From Pocillopora verrucosa (lineage: Eukaryota > Cnidaria > Anthozoa > Scleractinia > Pocilloporidae), in contig NC_089313.1 in assembly GCF_036669915.1 (NCBI RefSeq), positions 14,091,940 through 14,155,939 of the forward strand: a stretch of DNA of 64,000 bases, read 5' to 3'. The notes beneath the pieces were generated by a model. The model saw only the letters and a list, made by a program, of their open reading frames with translations, was not told where the DNA came from and ran no database searches. Every line of letters starts with the position of its first letter. The first letter of the stretch is position 1. Positions 22,101 to 34,629 of this stretch are shown one piece after another. A program made the position numbers and the translations under genes.

Positions 22101-23930
22101 GAACAGCTGTTTCGACGGCTTGTCTCAAAGCAAATGGGAAAACTAACAACAAGGAGGGCGGGCTTTCTGATACTCTTCAGTATCTAGGTAAGGATAAATG
22201 TTGTTTTTTTTAAGTTACTTTTTTCACCAAAATTCTTTAGCATGAATTTGGTCTCCTAGAGAAAAGCACAACATGGGAGAACGTTGTTCTTCAGGTAAAC
22301 AAATAGACAGAAAGCGCATTTCTTATCTAAATTAGTTTGCTCGTGTACATGGTTCGCGTCTAGTTGAGTGAGCACGGAACAAGAAAAGATTCGCGTACGC
22401 TGTGTACTAAGTTCGCGTCTTACAAAACACGGGAACTGATCCTTTCAAACGGTATATTTATAGGTCGTGTGCTCAAAAACCTTTTACATTAGGGAGAAAA
22501 GATTAATTTCAGACTCATACTCACGCTAAATACATCTCTTTATTAAACATAAGGCATTTCACTTGTGCTTGTGATACGCTCTAACTATTTCTAAATGAAG
22601 TAAACGTTTATATGACGAATATGAATTTCGACAGTGCAGTGTCATGCTGCAGTTTCTCAGGATTGCGTGATCATTTGAAATGCGTGACTGTCATGAGAAC
22701 TGTTCTAGATATTTCATGACAACAGTAGTAGCACCAGAGAGCATGATACGTGAGAGACTAAGCATTTCCTCTAATTTTGATTAATCCAGTGACGAGGTTT
22801 AAAATCTGTTCTCCGAGACTCGACTGATATCACACCTTCACCTCGCTGTTTGCGTTTAAAAAGGGACCCTCATTACCACAAGGTAATAAGAAATGTTTGA
22901 AGTTTGGTCATTCGCGCAGTTAAGTGCCGCGTCGTGCAATACCCTAACAGCACTTCTCCTGGGATACCTGCATGCTAAATCTACACTCTTCCACGGCAAT
23001 TATACGAGGCTAAGAACAAATCATACTTTGAAAAACTCACCACAGAACAGCATCTAAAATACTTCGACGGCTTTACATTAAATTTTTCTCCTATAGAATT
23101 CGATTTCTAGCCACAATACCTTTTGACAATAATTAACAATCATTGGTGCAATAATGTTCCAGAAAATAGTTATGTCGGAACAATTCAAAATATATTTATA
23201 AACATTTTAAATTCTTACTTGATTCATAAATTAATTACATTTAGGAGAAACATAGTCCACACATGAAATAACTTTAATTTGTTAGGTAAATAACCAGAAT
23301 TTCACCATACACAATTTTATATGAGATAAATTTCAATTGAGCTGTGGATGAAGTCAAGAGAAGAAATAATCCTCAAAAGTGACTTACAGTTTATGCAACA
23401 GAAAAGAAGCCAGGAAAAAATTCAGGCTTTGACACCAGGGGCCGTAGTATCGTATCTCTACGTCTTATCCAAACCGCGGTTTCACGCAAGCATCGGGCCT
23501 CCGGGATTCTTTCTAACTAGGTTGATTTAAACTTAGAACTTTCGGCCGGCCCTCTTGACACTTTTCATAAAAATAAATTTTCGTATTAAAGGTTTGGTCA
23601 AATTGGAGATGGCTTGGAACGAGGCTTTGTTAAACAACGGCTAAACTTAGTTTAAATGACCGGCCTAATGGCTCTTGGAAGTATGAAATGCTCAAAGGAA
23701 CAAATAGTGCTTTTCAAGTTAACTTGTAACAATTCCATTTGAAATAACATTATGCTCTTTCCCAAAAAGCGAAAGATTAAATAATGTTTCTAAATTTATC
23801 TCAAAATAACAGCATTTTACAAAAAAAGTTCTCTGAAATGGTTTACAAAAAATTTCCGTGCCTTCACCTCCTATACAAAGCAATTAGTTTGCAACAAATA
23901 TAACATGCTTATGTAGTTAGACATTTCAAC
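19109..23930. other. Non-coding part of duplicated segment B
   Basis: No gene supported. It mirrors 5887-10440 with indels. The open frame 21700-21900 exists only because of the 188-bp extra block and is not treated as a gene. Confidence 0.6.
20543..20825. mobile_element. Foldback element with internal minisatellite, copy B
   Basis: Counterpart of 7312-7632 with identical inverted ends but 283 bp long, having lost or not gained part of the TTTTGCCGTGAG-type array. One unit reads TTTTTGCAGTAAGG, not found in copy A. Confidence 0.75.
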
Positions 23931-24335
23931 CCTTGCACTCCAGAGATTTAAATATAAATTCTCTACACGGTCTGCCATGCATTTCTTAAAGTTTTAGCGA
24001 GGAGAAAATGGTATTTAATCGATCAACATCCTTAAGTTGATATTTTACTTTCCTCTAATCACCTTCCTGATTGAAAATGTAATAATATTGCGGGAGAAAT
24101 TCATTTTTGGTCACTCCAGGGAGAGAAAAGGTCACCCCTGTAACTTTTATTAATGACCAAGACAGAATTTCTCCTTACCATATCAAGCAGACAAGTGATG
24201 AGAATAAAGAAAAATATCAACAAGACAATTATCAGTTGATCCAGCACCAAATTCTCAGACTGAACATCATGAGAATTGAATGGCAGATAGTAAGGAGAAT
24301 TACTAATGAGGTTCAGAGAGAGAAAGGGTTAATTA
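23930..24335. mobile_element. Copy B of the adjoining MITE remnants
   Basis: Matches 10448-10860 almost base for base. Confidence 0.6.
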
Positions 24336-24661
24336 AAAAATATAATAATAATTCTAAATTTCAATTCACTTAGTATCTCACAAATTACTAGTGCAGCGTG
24401 TCAAAGCAGCCAGTCTCTTCAGCAATGCAAACCACATACAAGAAACAAAACTTGAAAGAGATGACTGCTTCTCTGATGAGATAAGCAACTCTGTAATGGC
24501 CAACTGTCAATATGTTTTCAGGCAAACCACATAAACAGGGTTAATTACATCATGCAAAGGCTTCCTGGTAAACTTTCCATATAGAATAAATTAAAATAGG
24601 CAAGCAAGTTATCTCGAAGTCTGATAAGTTCTACATGGCTTTCCGTTTCTTTTAAAACATG

Positions 24662-25064
24662 CTTACATGAAAACTTTGTTAATTGTAACATGTAGCATTT
24701 AACACTTTAACTCCAAAAATCTAATTACTAATTCTCCCTACAAACTAATTCACATCTCTTTGTTAACTAGTTATAAAAAAATTGTGGTGCTAGATCAAGA
24801 TAACAACTTCTACCAACTAAATTCAAATATTCTTATCATCTGTTTGCTGTATAATGTATGGACATTATAGGAAGAAGTTACATGTTAATTACTTCTACGA
24901 GTTTCAGGGTCAATCATGAAAACTTTGGCATCCCACAATATTTTACCATAAAAGCTTACACCTAATCTCTAATTTCAGGCACGCATCCCAGTTTACGGGA
25001 CTTGCACTTGAACATATTGACTGTCAGCCACTCACATGTAACAGAGTCATTCCTATTTTACTAT
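24662..25064. other. Spacer downstream of paxillin with a diverged MITE
   Basis: Between the end of the duplication and the paxillin stop codon. About 24698-24905 resembles the TTAACCC-family MITE (ACTTTAACTCCAAAAATCTA start). The paxillin 3' UTR should begin here on the minus strand; I could not fix a poly(A) site. Confidence 0.5.
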
Positions 25065-28000
25065 CTACCCAAAAAGTTTGACAAAGCATGGATGACAGTA
25101 TGGCTTGTCATTCTGTTCCTTAAAAGTACCTTTGTTGAGCTGCTTGAGGCAAAATGCACACACAAAGTGCTCAGGGTGAAATTTACGGTGCATGGCAGTG
25201 ATGCATCGGCCTGTGATTGGCTTTTGACAACTGAAGCACAGCGTGCCTCTGCGGGCATGATAGTGCATCTCACAATAAGGTCGGCCTTCATGCTCAAAGA
25301 AACTTCCACCTGGAAAAGCTTGATGGCATTCCTGGGGGGAAAAGAAAAGTCATAAAATGTTGATTTACTTTTGCAACCAAGACAGAGCAGCAGACAAAGA
25401 GATGATGAGAATACCAAGACACCATACAATCTTCTATGCATTTCACAAGGTGTTGACAAGGAGAATTTATTTTGCAATCAAGAGCTTCTCTAGTTTGGGA
25501 TCATTCCCTTTATTTTTGCGACTTTAGTGTGTGATTCAGGGGTGATATTGTAAGGAGAAATTAGATGCTAGTCACTCTTGTGTGTCAAAGGTTAAATAAG
25601 CCCCCTTGAGAGTTTCTACAGAAGAGCAATACTGAAGTTTGCATTGAGGTGGGATTATTGAGGGGGTGTATACAGGAGTCTGTTAGAGAAGATGGCTTCT
25701 TGGTGCATTATTGGTGATAAAAATAACCACCAACTAGAGGGATTTTAAATGAAAATAGGTTTAGGGAGGATTTTTTGATGCTGGCACTTTGTGAAAGAAT
25801 GTTTAGTACTTAAAAGTCTTTTGGATTAGATGGGTGATCCAACACAACATAAAAACTAACCCAGTCCCCTAAGTATACCTGTACACAACAATCACACTGC
25901 TGGGGCAGTGTGGGTGGATCTAATTGCTTATAATATGTTCCAAGCTATATGCTTGCAGCCTTTGAACAAATGTCTACTTCAAATTTTCCAAACTTTCTGC
26001 ATGCTTCTCCTAACTATCATCTCTACCATAGAGTGCTGTGGCTGGCAGAGGTTATTCCTAGTTTTCAGAGAGCAAATGGTGGCACAATAGTGGTACAATA
26101 TTGGTACAATAATACAATGGATGGGGAAGGAAAGGGAGAGGGAGGGGAGGGGTGGTAGTATTGTGCTGCAGAAACAGGCTGAACCTGGCATAATAATAGG
26201 GATGATTCGAGACAGTCAACTATCCTATCCAAAGGAGGGGAGGGTGGCAGAATTTCCATACAGTGTTGTTTTTTTGAGAATAATAATAACAATAGAAAAA
26301 AACCAGCAAAGAACTTACCGAACACACAAAACATTCTGAGTGCCAATGGGCACTCAAAGCAGAAATATAGCTATCAGCTATGGGCTGGCCACACCCTCCA
26401 CATCGAGGCGCAAACAACGCAAAGTAATCATCACGACAATAAGGCTTCCCATCTCTCTCATGAAAGCCACTTTCACCAAATGGCCGTCCACAAGCCGCAC
26501 ACACAAAATGTTCCGGATGCCACGTCTGGTCTAGGGCTGTGACACATGACTGAAAACAAAGTAGTCGATTTGAAAATTTATTAGAAACTCTACTGGGAAA
26601 ACAATGAGAAAAAATGAGTTTTAACACTTTACACAATACAGTTCTCTAAACATGAGCATCTTGGGTAGGTGTTTATTTCATTTCTTCACATGACCTTTAC
26701 ATTTGATTCAGGGGTGATGGTGTGAGGAGAAATTACATGCAAATCACTCTTAACCCTTTTGCTCCCAAAAATGATTGACATGTAACTTCTCCATGTAATA
26801 TCTAAACATCATCCAGCAAACAGGACATGAGATTACTCAAACTTGTCAGTTAGAAGCTGTTGTCTTGATCTAATACCAAATTCACGCAACTAATTTACAA
26901 GGATATGTGTAGCAGCTAGAGAGGAGAATTAACAGTCAGATCTTGGCAGTTAAAGGGTTAAGACTTAAACCCTTAAAACCTTGACATCAGTACTCATAAT
27001 CTCCATACTGTTCTCCAGACATTTCCTATGGTACTGACAAGGAGAATTTGTTTAACAATCAAAGCTTCTTAGGTGGGCAATCATTTCCTCTATTCTAATG
27101 ATCTTAATGAATGATTCAGCAAAATTACAGTAAGGAGAAATTAGATGTTGGTTACTCTTAACCCTTAAACTCCCACAAGTGACCAAGACAGAATTTCTCC
27201 TTACAATATCAATACAATATCAAGCAGCCAAGTAATGAGAATAAAGAAAAATATCAGTTAGGGGATTGAAAGTTGATTCAATACCAAATTCTCTAACCTA
27301 ACACAGGGTTCTCAGTTGAACCCGTAACCCGTAACACCTGTCACGGGTGTCACAGGTAAGTGTTACGGCTGTCAAAGTGCTTCAACCAGTAGATCAATTC
27401 GTCTATCAAATGCAAATAAAAGAACGGCTTTTTGAGTAAATTGCTGGGTAAACTATTGACTGTTAGTTGCTTTCGCAATGTACCTTTCTTCGGTTTTAGT
27501 TGTCAAAGTGAATAGCCTTTTTGCAGACCATAGAATAACCGAACAATCGCTTCACGTCTCCGTAACGTTGAATATGGCCGCCATATTGAATTTGTAAATT
27601 TGAACCCAGGCCTCTCGCAGATGTCGTCTTTCCACGTGCAAAAACATGGCCGATTCATTCATTAACAAATATTTGCGCTATCTTATACTCTTTCTCATTT
27701 AGATATATAGCAGTTACTGGGTCAGTGTGGCCTTAAGAATTAGTTTTTGTAAGTGGGTGCCCCCATTTGGAGAGGACTGGTTTCCTAATAATTGTTTTTG
27801 TATAAAATGAATGCCATTAACTCAGAAAGCAAAGCATTGTTATTGCAGGTTAATATTTCATTGAATATTGCAGTGTAGTTTTCAGTTTGATAAGAGATAA
27901 TTTCAACTTTCCGTAGTTCAAAGCCACTGAACAGATTACAAAATGTACTTAAACTTGTTTGGAGAAAATGAGAAAATATGCCCCCAAAATGAAGGAAAAA

Positions 28001-31000
28001 GCAATTCTGAGCATCTTAAATAAAAAATTTCCCGGGGGAGCATGCCCCCGGACCCCCCTAGCAGCTTGGGCCCATAGGGCCCAAGTTACACGCTCAAAGG
28101 GCATATATATTAGGGTTACGCCTGTAACTACCAAAGCAACGGCTGTACAAAATTCTACTGAGAACCCTGCTAACATCACAAGAACTGTATGGCAGACAGT
28201 AAGGAGAATTACTGATGAGATCTTGGGAGTTAAAGGATTAAGAGTTGAAAGGGTTAAGCATTACACCAAATGATACAGATTGGTTTGATGAGTGTGTAGA
28301 TATGAATATAATCTCCTGCGATCAATTTTTTCTTTAAATCATAGCCATCTCAATGGATAATGTGTGTTGGAAATTACAACAAGGTAAAGTTACATACTAC
28401 AGTAGTAGTCACTTCTAGGGGATCAAGGTTGTAACAGTGCTAACATAACTCTTTCAGTAATAAATAAATCAAATGTAGAACAAAGTCACAACTTACATCT
28501 AGAATGGGTCCATTACAGTAAGCGCATTTTGGTGCAAATTGCTCATGATAGTCTCTCTCACAGAAAGGCTTTCCATCTCGCTCAAAGAAATTTGTAGCAC
28601 CTAACGCCACCTCACAGGTAACACAAGTAAAATGTTCAGGATGCCATGTGCGACCCAATGCAGTGCAAACCTGACCTATGATTGGTTTGTTGCAAGCTGC
28701 ACACATTCCTTTCTTTGTTGTACTCACACCCTGTCTGGTCATGTCTGACTGTAGAGAACCCAGCATGGAGTCCAGCTGGCTGACTTTACCAACAGCTGAA
28801 AATGACAAGAAAAATTGATATCAGAACTAGACCAGATGTATATTAACCTTTATATAGTTCAGTTACGCACGCATTCTGATTGGTTCTCACTTATGATCTA
28901 TTAGAGGACAGACCTATAGATGACGTCATCATTAAAACTTTTTTTCCGTATATTTTAATTCTTTATCATATAAAACAAATAGATTCCAAGTTGCCATGCG
29001 TCTGTTCAGAAATAGATCACAGTGGATGTCAAAATGAGGTAAGAACATCAGTGACATACTTGGCTGTGCCTCGTGTGCCACATTTTGACGTCATCTGTGA
29101 TCTATTACTGAGCAGATGTACTGCAACTTGGAATCTATTTGTTAATTCACACCCTAACATTACTATGCTTATTCTCCATACAGTTCTCTATACATTTCCA
29201 AAGGTGCTCACTGGGAGAATTTGTTTGACAATCAAAAGCTTCTTTACTTGGTGACCATTTCCTTTATTCTCATGACCTTAATGGGAGAGATTAGATGCTA
29301 GTCACTCTTTAAGGTCAAAGGGTTAAGACTGGTTTACACCCTTGATAAATGTTAGAAAGTTGACATTTCAATATTTCCTGTCTAATTAGACTTTGTTGCC
29401 TAAAGAAGACTCAAAATCATTGACATCCCTGATCGGTGATGAACATAATCTTCATTAAAACTTCAAACTTCATTGTAACTCGTGATTCACTAATGGGTTC
29501 TTTAGCCTTTTCACTCCCAAGATCTAATAGGTAATTTTCCTTGCTGTCTGCAATACAATTCTCATGATTTTTGTTTGGAGAATTTGCCATTGGGTCAACT
29601 AATAATCCTCTAAATTATATATTTCTTTATTCTCGTCACTTCTCTGCTTGATATGGTATTGATATTTTAAGGTGAAATTCTATTTGGTCACTCTTGGTCA
29701 CAGATGGGTTTCTTGAGACTAGAACCATGAACAAAAATTGCACTAGTAATTTATGGGATATAAGAGCTAGCTGACAGTTTTGGCCAACTACAAGCAAAAG
29801 CTTTTATAAGAGATTCTGAAAACTTGCAGTGGTCTTGGATTTTACTACTGACATACAAAAACCACTTCAGCAATCATCAAAAAGTTTAAAAACATAAACG
29901 TGTTTTTGCAGTCATTAACAAGAGCATCTCAACAAATAGGTGAAAAATGATACATGTAAACATTCACCACATACAAGGAAGTTGCTGTTTTGATTTAGTT
30001 GGCTTTGCATAATCCCCGCTGAGCCTGGACTGCGATGGAGTGGGAGCTGTACTAACATTGACTTTAAAGTCTGACAATGATGCCATCAAGTCATCCAGCT
30101 CTTTGGTGGCTGTTGATGCTGTCCGTGACTGTCTGTTATCTAAGTCCCTGGTTTGCTGGACTTGGTTGCGCAGAGGAGCCGGGTTGAAAACATGAGATGT
30201 ATTAACTTGGGCCATGGGACTTTCAGGTCCATTTCTTTCTCTGTAATGTCCATCAACTGAATAATCAAAATATGAAAATTGTTTAACGGTGCAAAACCCT
30301 AAAAGCAGCCTGTGGGAGAAATTCTTCCAATTCCTTTTGCAGTCCATTTGTTACACACCAAGTATAAACAGTAAACCTCAATTGATGGTTTAACTAACAT
30401 GTATAAAATGCGTGGATATTTTGCAAGTTGCAAAGTAAATTTCTGGGCCCTGTAGAGGCAGGGAAAATAGAAACAATAAGCAAAATGTCCACTTGTATCA
30501 CACATGTACATTTAATAAGGGATTTATTATTCCACAATTGTTTCATTTTCTAGTCTTTTGGCTTTTAGTTTTCTAAACTTTGCACTGTGTTATCTGAGCA
30601 TAGTACGAATTCCATGAGGTATCTGTGAAATATAAAAACAGCATAAAAGAAACCATTTACCGTAAAAACCCACAGATAAGCTGCACTCTGAATTTAGCAG
30701 CTTGAATTTTGGAAAAAAAGTTTTTTGTAAGAAATCAAAAGAAATCCAAAGTTGAGTCTTGAGAAGTCTTCTTCATCCACTGTTCATCAAACATAAATTA
30801 ACTATTAAAATTGCAATGGAAAATACTTCAAAGTCTTACCCACAATTTTAGCACTTTTAATATAATGAATATCGTTTCTACCAACTTTGACATATGATTG
30901 ATCTTTTTCTCATATTTGTTGACAGGAATTTCTTCATTCAACACAGTTTTTCCATAGATTTTTTCATTACAACAAGAACGTAAATTTAGCTGTTCTTTTC

Positions 31001-34000
31001 TACATGCTAAAATTTAATGTCAATACATGTACAGCTACAATACACTGCACTACCTGGCCTGTTATCATGGGTGGGGGACATCATAGGACCCTTGTAGCTG
31101 GCTGGTCGACCATTAATGGCTGGCTTTGGTGATGGTGACGTTGGACTTCCTCTCGGTGATCCAGCACTTATTCGCTTGACTAGAGAGACAATGAAAAAGA
31201 AATAATTATTGCATGCACTTCAGAGTCATCGCAATATCATATCATAGAAAATGACAATTAAAACAACTCTTATCCTTGTCTGCCTTGTAAATAAAGAAAG
31301 AAGAGAGATCAAAACAACAGACCAAAATGGCCCAAATGTAACACCAGACTACATTGCATACAAATGTGTATTTCATTTCGACTCAGAAAAGTAAATAATG
31401 AAAACCTGACAGCTAGCTGTATCACTACCAAACACAGGTCACCAAATTGGCAACTTTCACCGCAAATTTATAGGCTTAACCCTTTAACTCCCAAGATCTT
31501 GATGTTAATTCTCCCCTCTAGCTGCTTCACATTTCCTTGTAAATTAGTTATATGAATTTGGTGTTAGAAGATAGCAACTTCTACCTGATAAGTTTGAGTA
31601 TTCTTGCAACCTGTTTGCTGGGTAATGTAAGAATATTATAGAGAGAGGTTTCATGTTGATCACTTCTGAGCTTAAGGGTTAACTCTGTTTTTCAAATAAG
31701 AACAATGACAAAGAATTGCGATGATTGTGCCATAAAGCAAAATATGAGATACATGGTGTCTTTCAGTTTTAAATTTCTTGTTTTAAATCAAAATATTTTT
31801 AAAAAATGCAACACCAAACTTATTGCAATTTTCTTCATTGTCATACTAAAATACACAAAAACTAAATTGCAAAGATGGTAACAAATTTAGCAATATCAAG
31901 ATGAAAAGTAGGTTTTGCACAGCAGATAATACACATGAATGCAGATGTAAATCATGAGGGTTTTAAATAATTTATTCAATTTTAACCAAGTTTAAAAAAA
32001 CATATACGAACAACTTGACTTTAGTTCTCATTTTAGAAGACAAGTCAATGGAATGTACTAAAATTGTATAATTTGAGATTATTTTCGTACTTAAAACTTC
32101 TTCCTGTAAATAAACAAGCATCTCATCTGTTTTCTTTTGGCACATGCACTCCACTTAAAAACACGCGCAATAAAAATATTTATTATCTAACAGGACTTTG
32201 GAAACCACAAGCACCTCCAAACAAAAGAGTTGAAACAATAAAATTCTGTACAGATTAACATATATTTATAGCTATTCTACATTGTACTTCTGTTATTTTA
32301 GTTTAAGCAATTCCAATTGATATGAATCTAAACAATGCCAGAAATGGAAGAAATTTAAAGACTCTAGAAGAGAATTCTTAAAGGAATGTTCACTGAACAA
32401 CTCACAACATTGAGATTACTATTTCATGTTCCCATCAGGGGGTAGCTTTTTGTTTTGCATCAGGCAGATTTTTACATTTTAAACTGTAAATTTACCTAAT
32501 AAACTGCAGCAGGTTAAAACCTAGTTATTAACATTTGATAACATTTTAGCAAACTATACAATTACAAGATTACCTTAATTCCCTATTTTGCCTCTTTTGA
32601 TGATAATTAAAACCATGTTAATAATTCTTCCTTAGAACCAAGTTTCTATACAAGAAAATTGCAAATATATTTTCTGTTCTTTATTTAGTTCAAGATATGA
32701 CAGGCCAGATTGCAATTTTACATCCAATGGTTAGAAATATCTTCAATTAAATATTATAATAATAATAATGGTGATTATTGAATTAACATAGGCCAGCTGC
32801 AAGGTGCAAAGGGAGAAAGAAAAAGAAAGTAAGAAAGAGAGCCTACTGACACAGGACAACAGCTGCCAATGCCCTCTCTTTCAATTACCATTATTTACAT
32901 GTAGTTTGTCGAAAAATTGCAAAGTCCTTTACCCAAGGTCGTGCTACAATGATCAAGACCATGGAAAATATTTACACTTGGATAAACTGAGCAAACATTC
33001 ATTCATTGCTTTTGCTCTTGTAAATTTCAAATGCAAAATTTACTGGTTTTGTGAACACACTGTGATCTCGCTCTTCTATTTAGCTCTGTATTGTTTTGAG
33101 AATGGAAAAATAAACGAAAGGGCTTTTTCGATTACTCAAAACTGACCAGAAATCAACCACAAGTAACGTACATTTTAAATCAAAGGCAAGGCAATCACAC
33201 GACCAAGAGGGGATTATTTGACCTTGAAATTTCTTACTAATAATAATCAAAAAAGGATAAAATGAAAAATTATTTAATTTCAAACTTGGGGCTCTGTAAA
33301 TTTAGTAAATTTCAAACTTCGTTTGGACTTACCTGTAGGATCAGAAGGATAATGTATTGGGTTGCTCAAATTTTCCAATAAACTGTCCAACTCAGAAAGA
33401 TTTTGACCCAAACTCGATGAAGGAACAGGTGGAGGGAACAGTATATCGTCCTTGGGATTCGATCCATGAGGATCGAGAGCTTCGAACGAGGGAGGAGGAG
33501 GCAAAGGTGGCGGGTTATCGGGCGATTCTCGTCCATTCGATGCTTGTCTGCCTCTGGATTCCGTCGGCGATGCGGAAACTGTGGGACTTGTAGCTTGGAG
33601 ATCCGCCAGTAGTGCATCTAAAAATTCAATATTCTGTTTCAGCTTTTCTTCGATAGAGGGTTTCCTCGTTTTTCCCGGCATATCAATTTTAATTCGCAAT
33701 TCTCGGCGTCAGATCCAGCTATCGGGTTCAAAGTTTTTATCGGGTTTTAAACATTCATTCACAATACCGCGTGTCGCAGAATGACATGTGTGCCATGCTG
33801 TCGGATGTAGATGCCATAATTTACCTCACCAAAGCACAATAAAATTACACAAAGCGATATAAATTATTCAAAAGCAATATTGACAAGTGTTTTAAAGACA
33901 CGACAATCCCCGCATCGTTACGCAGTAGATGCAGCCCCGGGAGACTCTCGCTCGCCAAACCCGTTAGTTGAAACAAATACCAACTCAAGCGGGCACCTCA

Positions 34001-34629
34001 CAATCGAAACTATTAAATATGCTGAATCACCAATGAAAAGAGGACGTCCAAGTGAGATCTATTCAAAAAAGTTTGGATAGTATTATAATCCCTCGTCGTA
34101 TGGAATAGGGAATCTCAAAGTTTATTTTCACAGAGGAATCGGATGAGATCGGAATGTAGATACGAAAGTTCTCCTGCGTCGGAACAAAATTGAAAGTACG
34201 TGAGACGTGAACTTTGAATGTGACTTGAGAACAGCTGAAATTGCACCAAAACAATCAAAGCATTACCAGAACTTCCTATTACAAAATTAACATAATCAAA
34301 GTCATTGATTTACATAGATGCAAAAATTCAAATCTTAAGTCAGATTTTGCCACCAAATTTCACAGCATTTTGATGAATGACTTTCATTGCATTCCAATAT
34401 AAGCTACCCTTGAAATAAAAATTCCTGTGCTGTTTACAAAGTATCACAAACAAGTTAACGAGCACGATTCCTTCGCAGGGTTTTCAAGATCAAAATAGCA
34501 AATAAAAACAGGATTCAATTTCTCACAAGACGCTACAGCTTTCGCAAGAACCACAACAGATTAAGAAAGACGATCAATTAACCAAAGTGCTACTATTTAC
34601 AGAAAATCACACATACCCAAGTCTTCCAT
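25065..34629 (-). CDS. PXN: Paxillin, focal-adhesion LIM adaptor (complete)
   Basis: Paxillin is a cytoplasmic scaffold at integrin adhesions; LD motifs bind FAK, vinculin and related partners, and LIM domains target it to adhesions. Seven coding exons join in phase: 34617-34629, 33333-33617, 31054-31179, 29975-30256, 28497-28795, 26319-26549 and 25065-25331, giving 500 residues (human about 560-590). The N-terminus reads [12 protein letters not shown], the canonical LD1, created by splicing the 13-base first exon onto the AG at 33618. Other LD motifs: [28 protein letters not shown] and [14 protein letters not shown]. Four LIM domains follow, starting [30 protein letters not shown] and [10 protein letters not shown], with zinc ligands intact (for example [11 protein letters not shown]). 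It ends CFVKLFG. Proline-rich PPPLPPPP lies after LD1. Introns carry several MITEs. An alternative start at 33681 is described separately. Confidence 0.95.
26750..27157. mobile_element. Two abutting TTAACCC-family MITEs in a paxillin intron
   Basis: The first (26750-26961) begins TTAACCCTTTTGCTCCCA and ends TGGCAGTTAAAGGGTTAA. The second (about 26966-27157) begins TTAAACCCTTAAAACC and ends at TGGTTACTC, where the next element starts. Confidence 0.7.
27158..28241. mobile_element. TTAACCC-family MITE split by a nested transposon
   Basis: The left part (27158-27303) begins TTAACCCTTAAACTCCCA and the right part (28170-28241) ends TGGGAGTTAAAGGATTAA. Removing 27304-28169 and one CTAACA restores the sequence seen in the intact copy at 52999-53210 (…CTAACATCACAAGAACTGTA…). 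Confidence 0.85.
27304..28169. mobile_element. 866-bp non-autonomous DNA transposon, nested
   Basis: Perfect 13-bp terminal inverted repeats CAGGGTTCTCAGT / ACTGAGAACCCTG, flanked by 6-bp direct repeats CTAACA (27298-27303 and 28170-28175). It has GTAACCCGTAACACCTG-type repeats near the left end and a GC-rich palindromic block (28032-28085) near the right. No transposase. The ends resemble hAT elements, but hAT normally duplicates 8 bp, so the superfamily is left open. Confidence 0.8.
28976..29141. mobile_element. Foldback element with 19-bp perfect inverted ends
   Basis: CAAATAGATTCCAAGTTGC at 28976-28994 is exactly complementary to 29123-29141. The arms continue imperfectly inward (AATAGATCACAG…GTCAAAATG against CATTTTGACGTCATCTGTGATCTATT). 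It lies in the paxillin intron upstream of the LIM1 exon. Confidence 0.8.
29142..29710. mobile_element. Two diverged TTAACCC-family MITEs in a paxillin intron
   Basis: About 29142-29327 (ends GTCAAAGGGTTAAG) and about 29500-29708 (begins CCTTTTCACTCCCAAGATCT, ends near TTGGTCACAGATGGG). Confidence 0.6.
31476..31682. mobile_element. TTAACCC-family MITE in a paxillin intron
   Basis: Starts TTAACCCTTTAACTCCCA and ends GAGCTTAAGGGTTAA. The interior belongs to a second subfamily, with GCTGGGTAATGTAAGAATATT in place of the GACCAAGACAG core. Confidence 0.75.
33333..33681 (-). CDS. PXN: Alternative 5' exon form of paxillin
   Basis: The exon carrying LD1 is open upstream of the splice acceptor at 33618 and contains in-frame starts at 33681 ([14 protein letters not shown]) and 33699. 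Transcription from a promoter inside the first intron would give a 517- or 523-residue protein with a basic N-terminal extension before [10 protein letters not shown]. Both forms keep LD1. The canonical form matches the family better; whether the extended one is made needs RNA data. Confidence 0.45.

Larger units (their letters stand above)
18151..24661 (+). repeat. Segmental duplication, copy B
   Basis: Direct repeat of 4920-11171. Compared with copy A it has a 188-bp extra block at 21727-21919, a CTTA microsatellite near 21375-21400, extra short blocks near 23516-23538 and 23655-23703, a 13-bp addition near 24398-24411, and a shorter foldback array. Homology ends at 24661, inside the last part of the broken coiled-coil gene, so that gene is represented here only by its 3' tail. 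Confidence 0.92.

Noticed and set aside
24107..24373. 88-codon plus-strand frame conserved in both duplicated copies (also 10630-10887)
   Set aside because: It lies within TTAACCC-family MITE sequence; conservation reflects the duplication.
25002..25355. 117-codon plus-strand frame
   Set aside because: It is the antisense of the paxillin LIM exon.
28880..29254. 124-codon plus-strand frame
   Set aside because: It runs through a foldback element and a MITE end, so it is an incidental open frame.
33357..33593. Plus-strand frame opposite the paxillin LD1 exon
   Set aside because: Antisense shadow of a confident coding exon.
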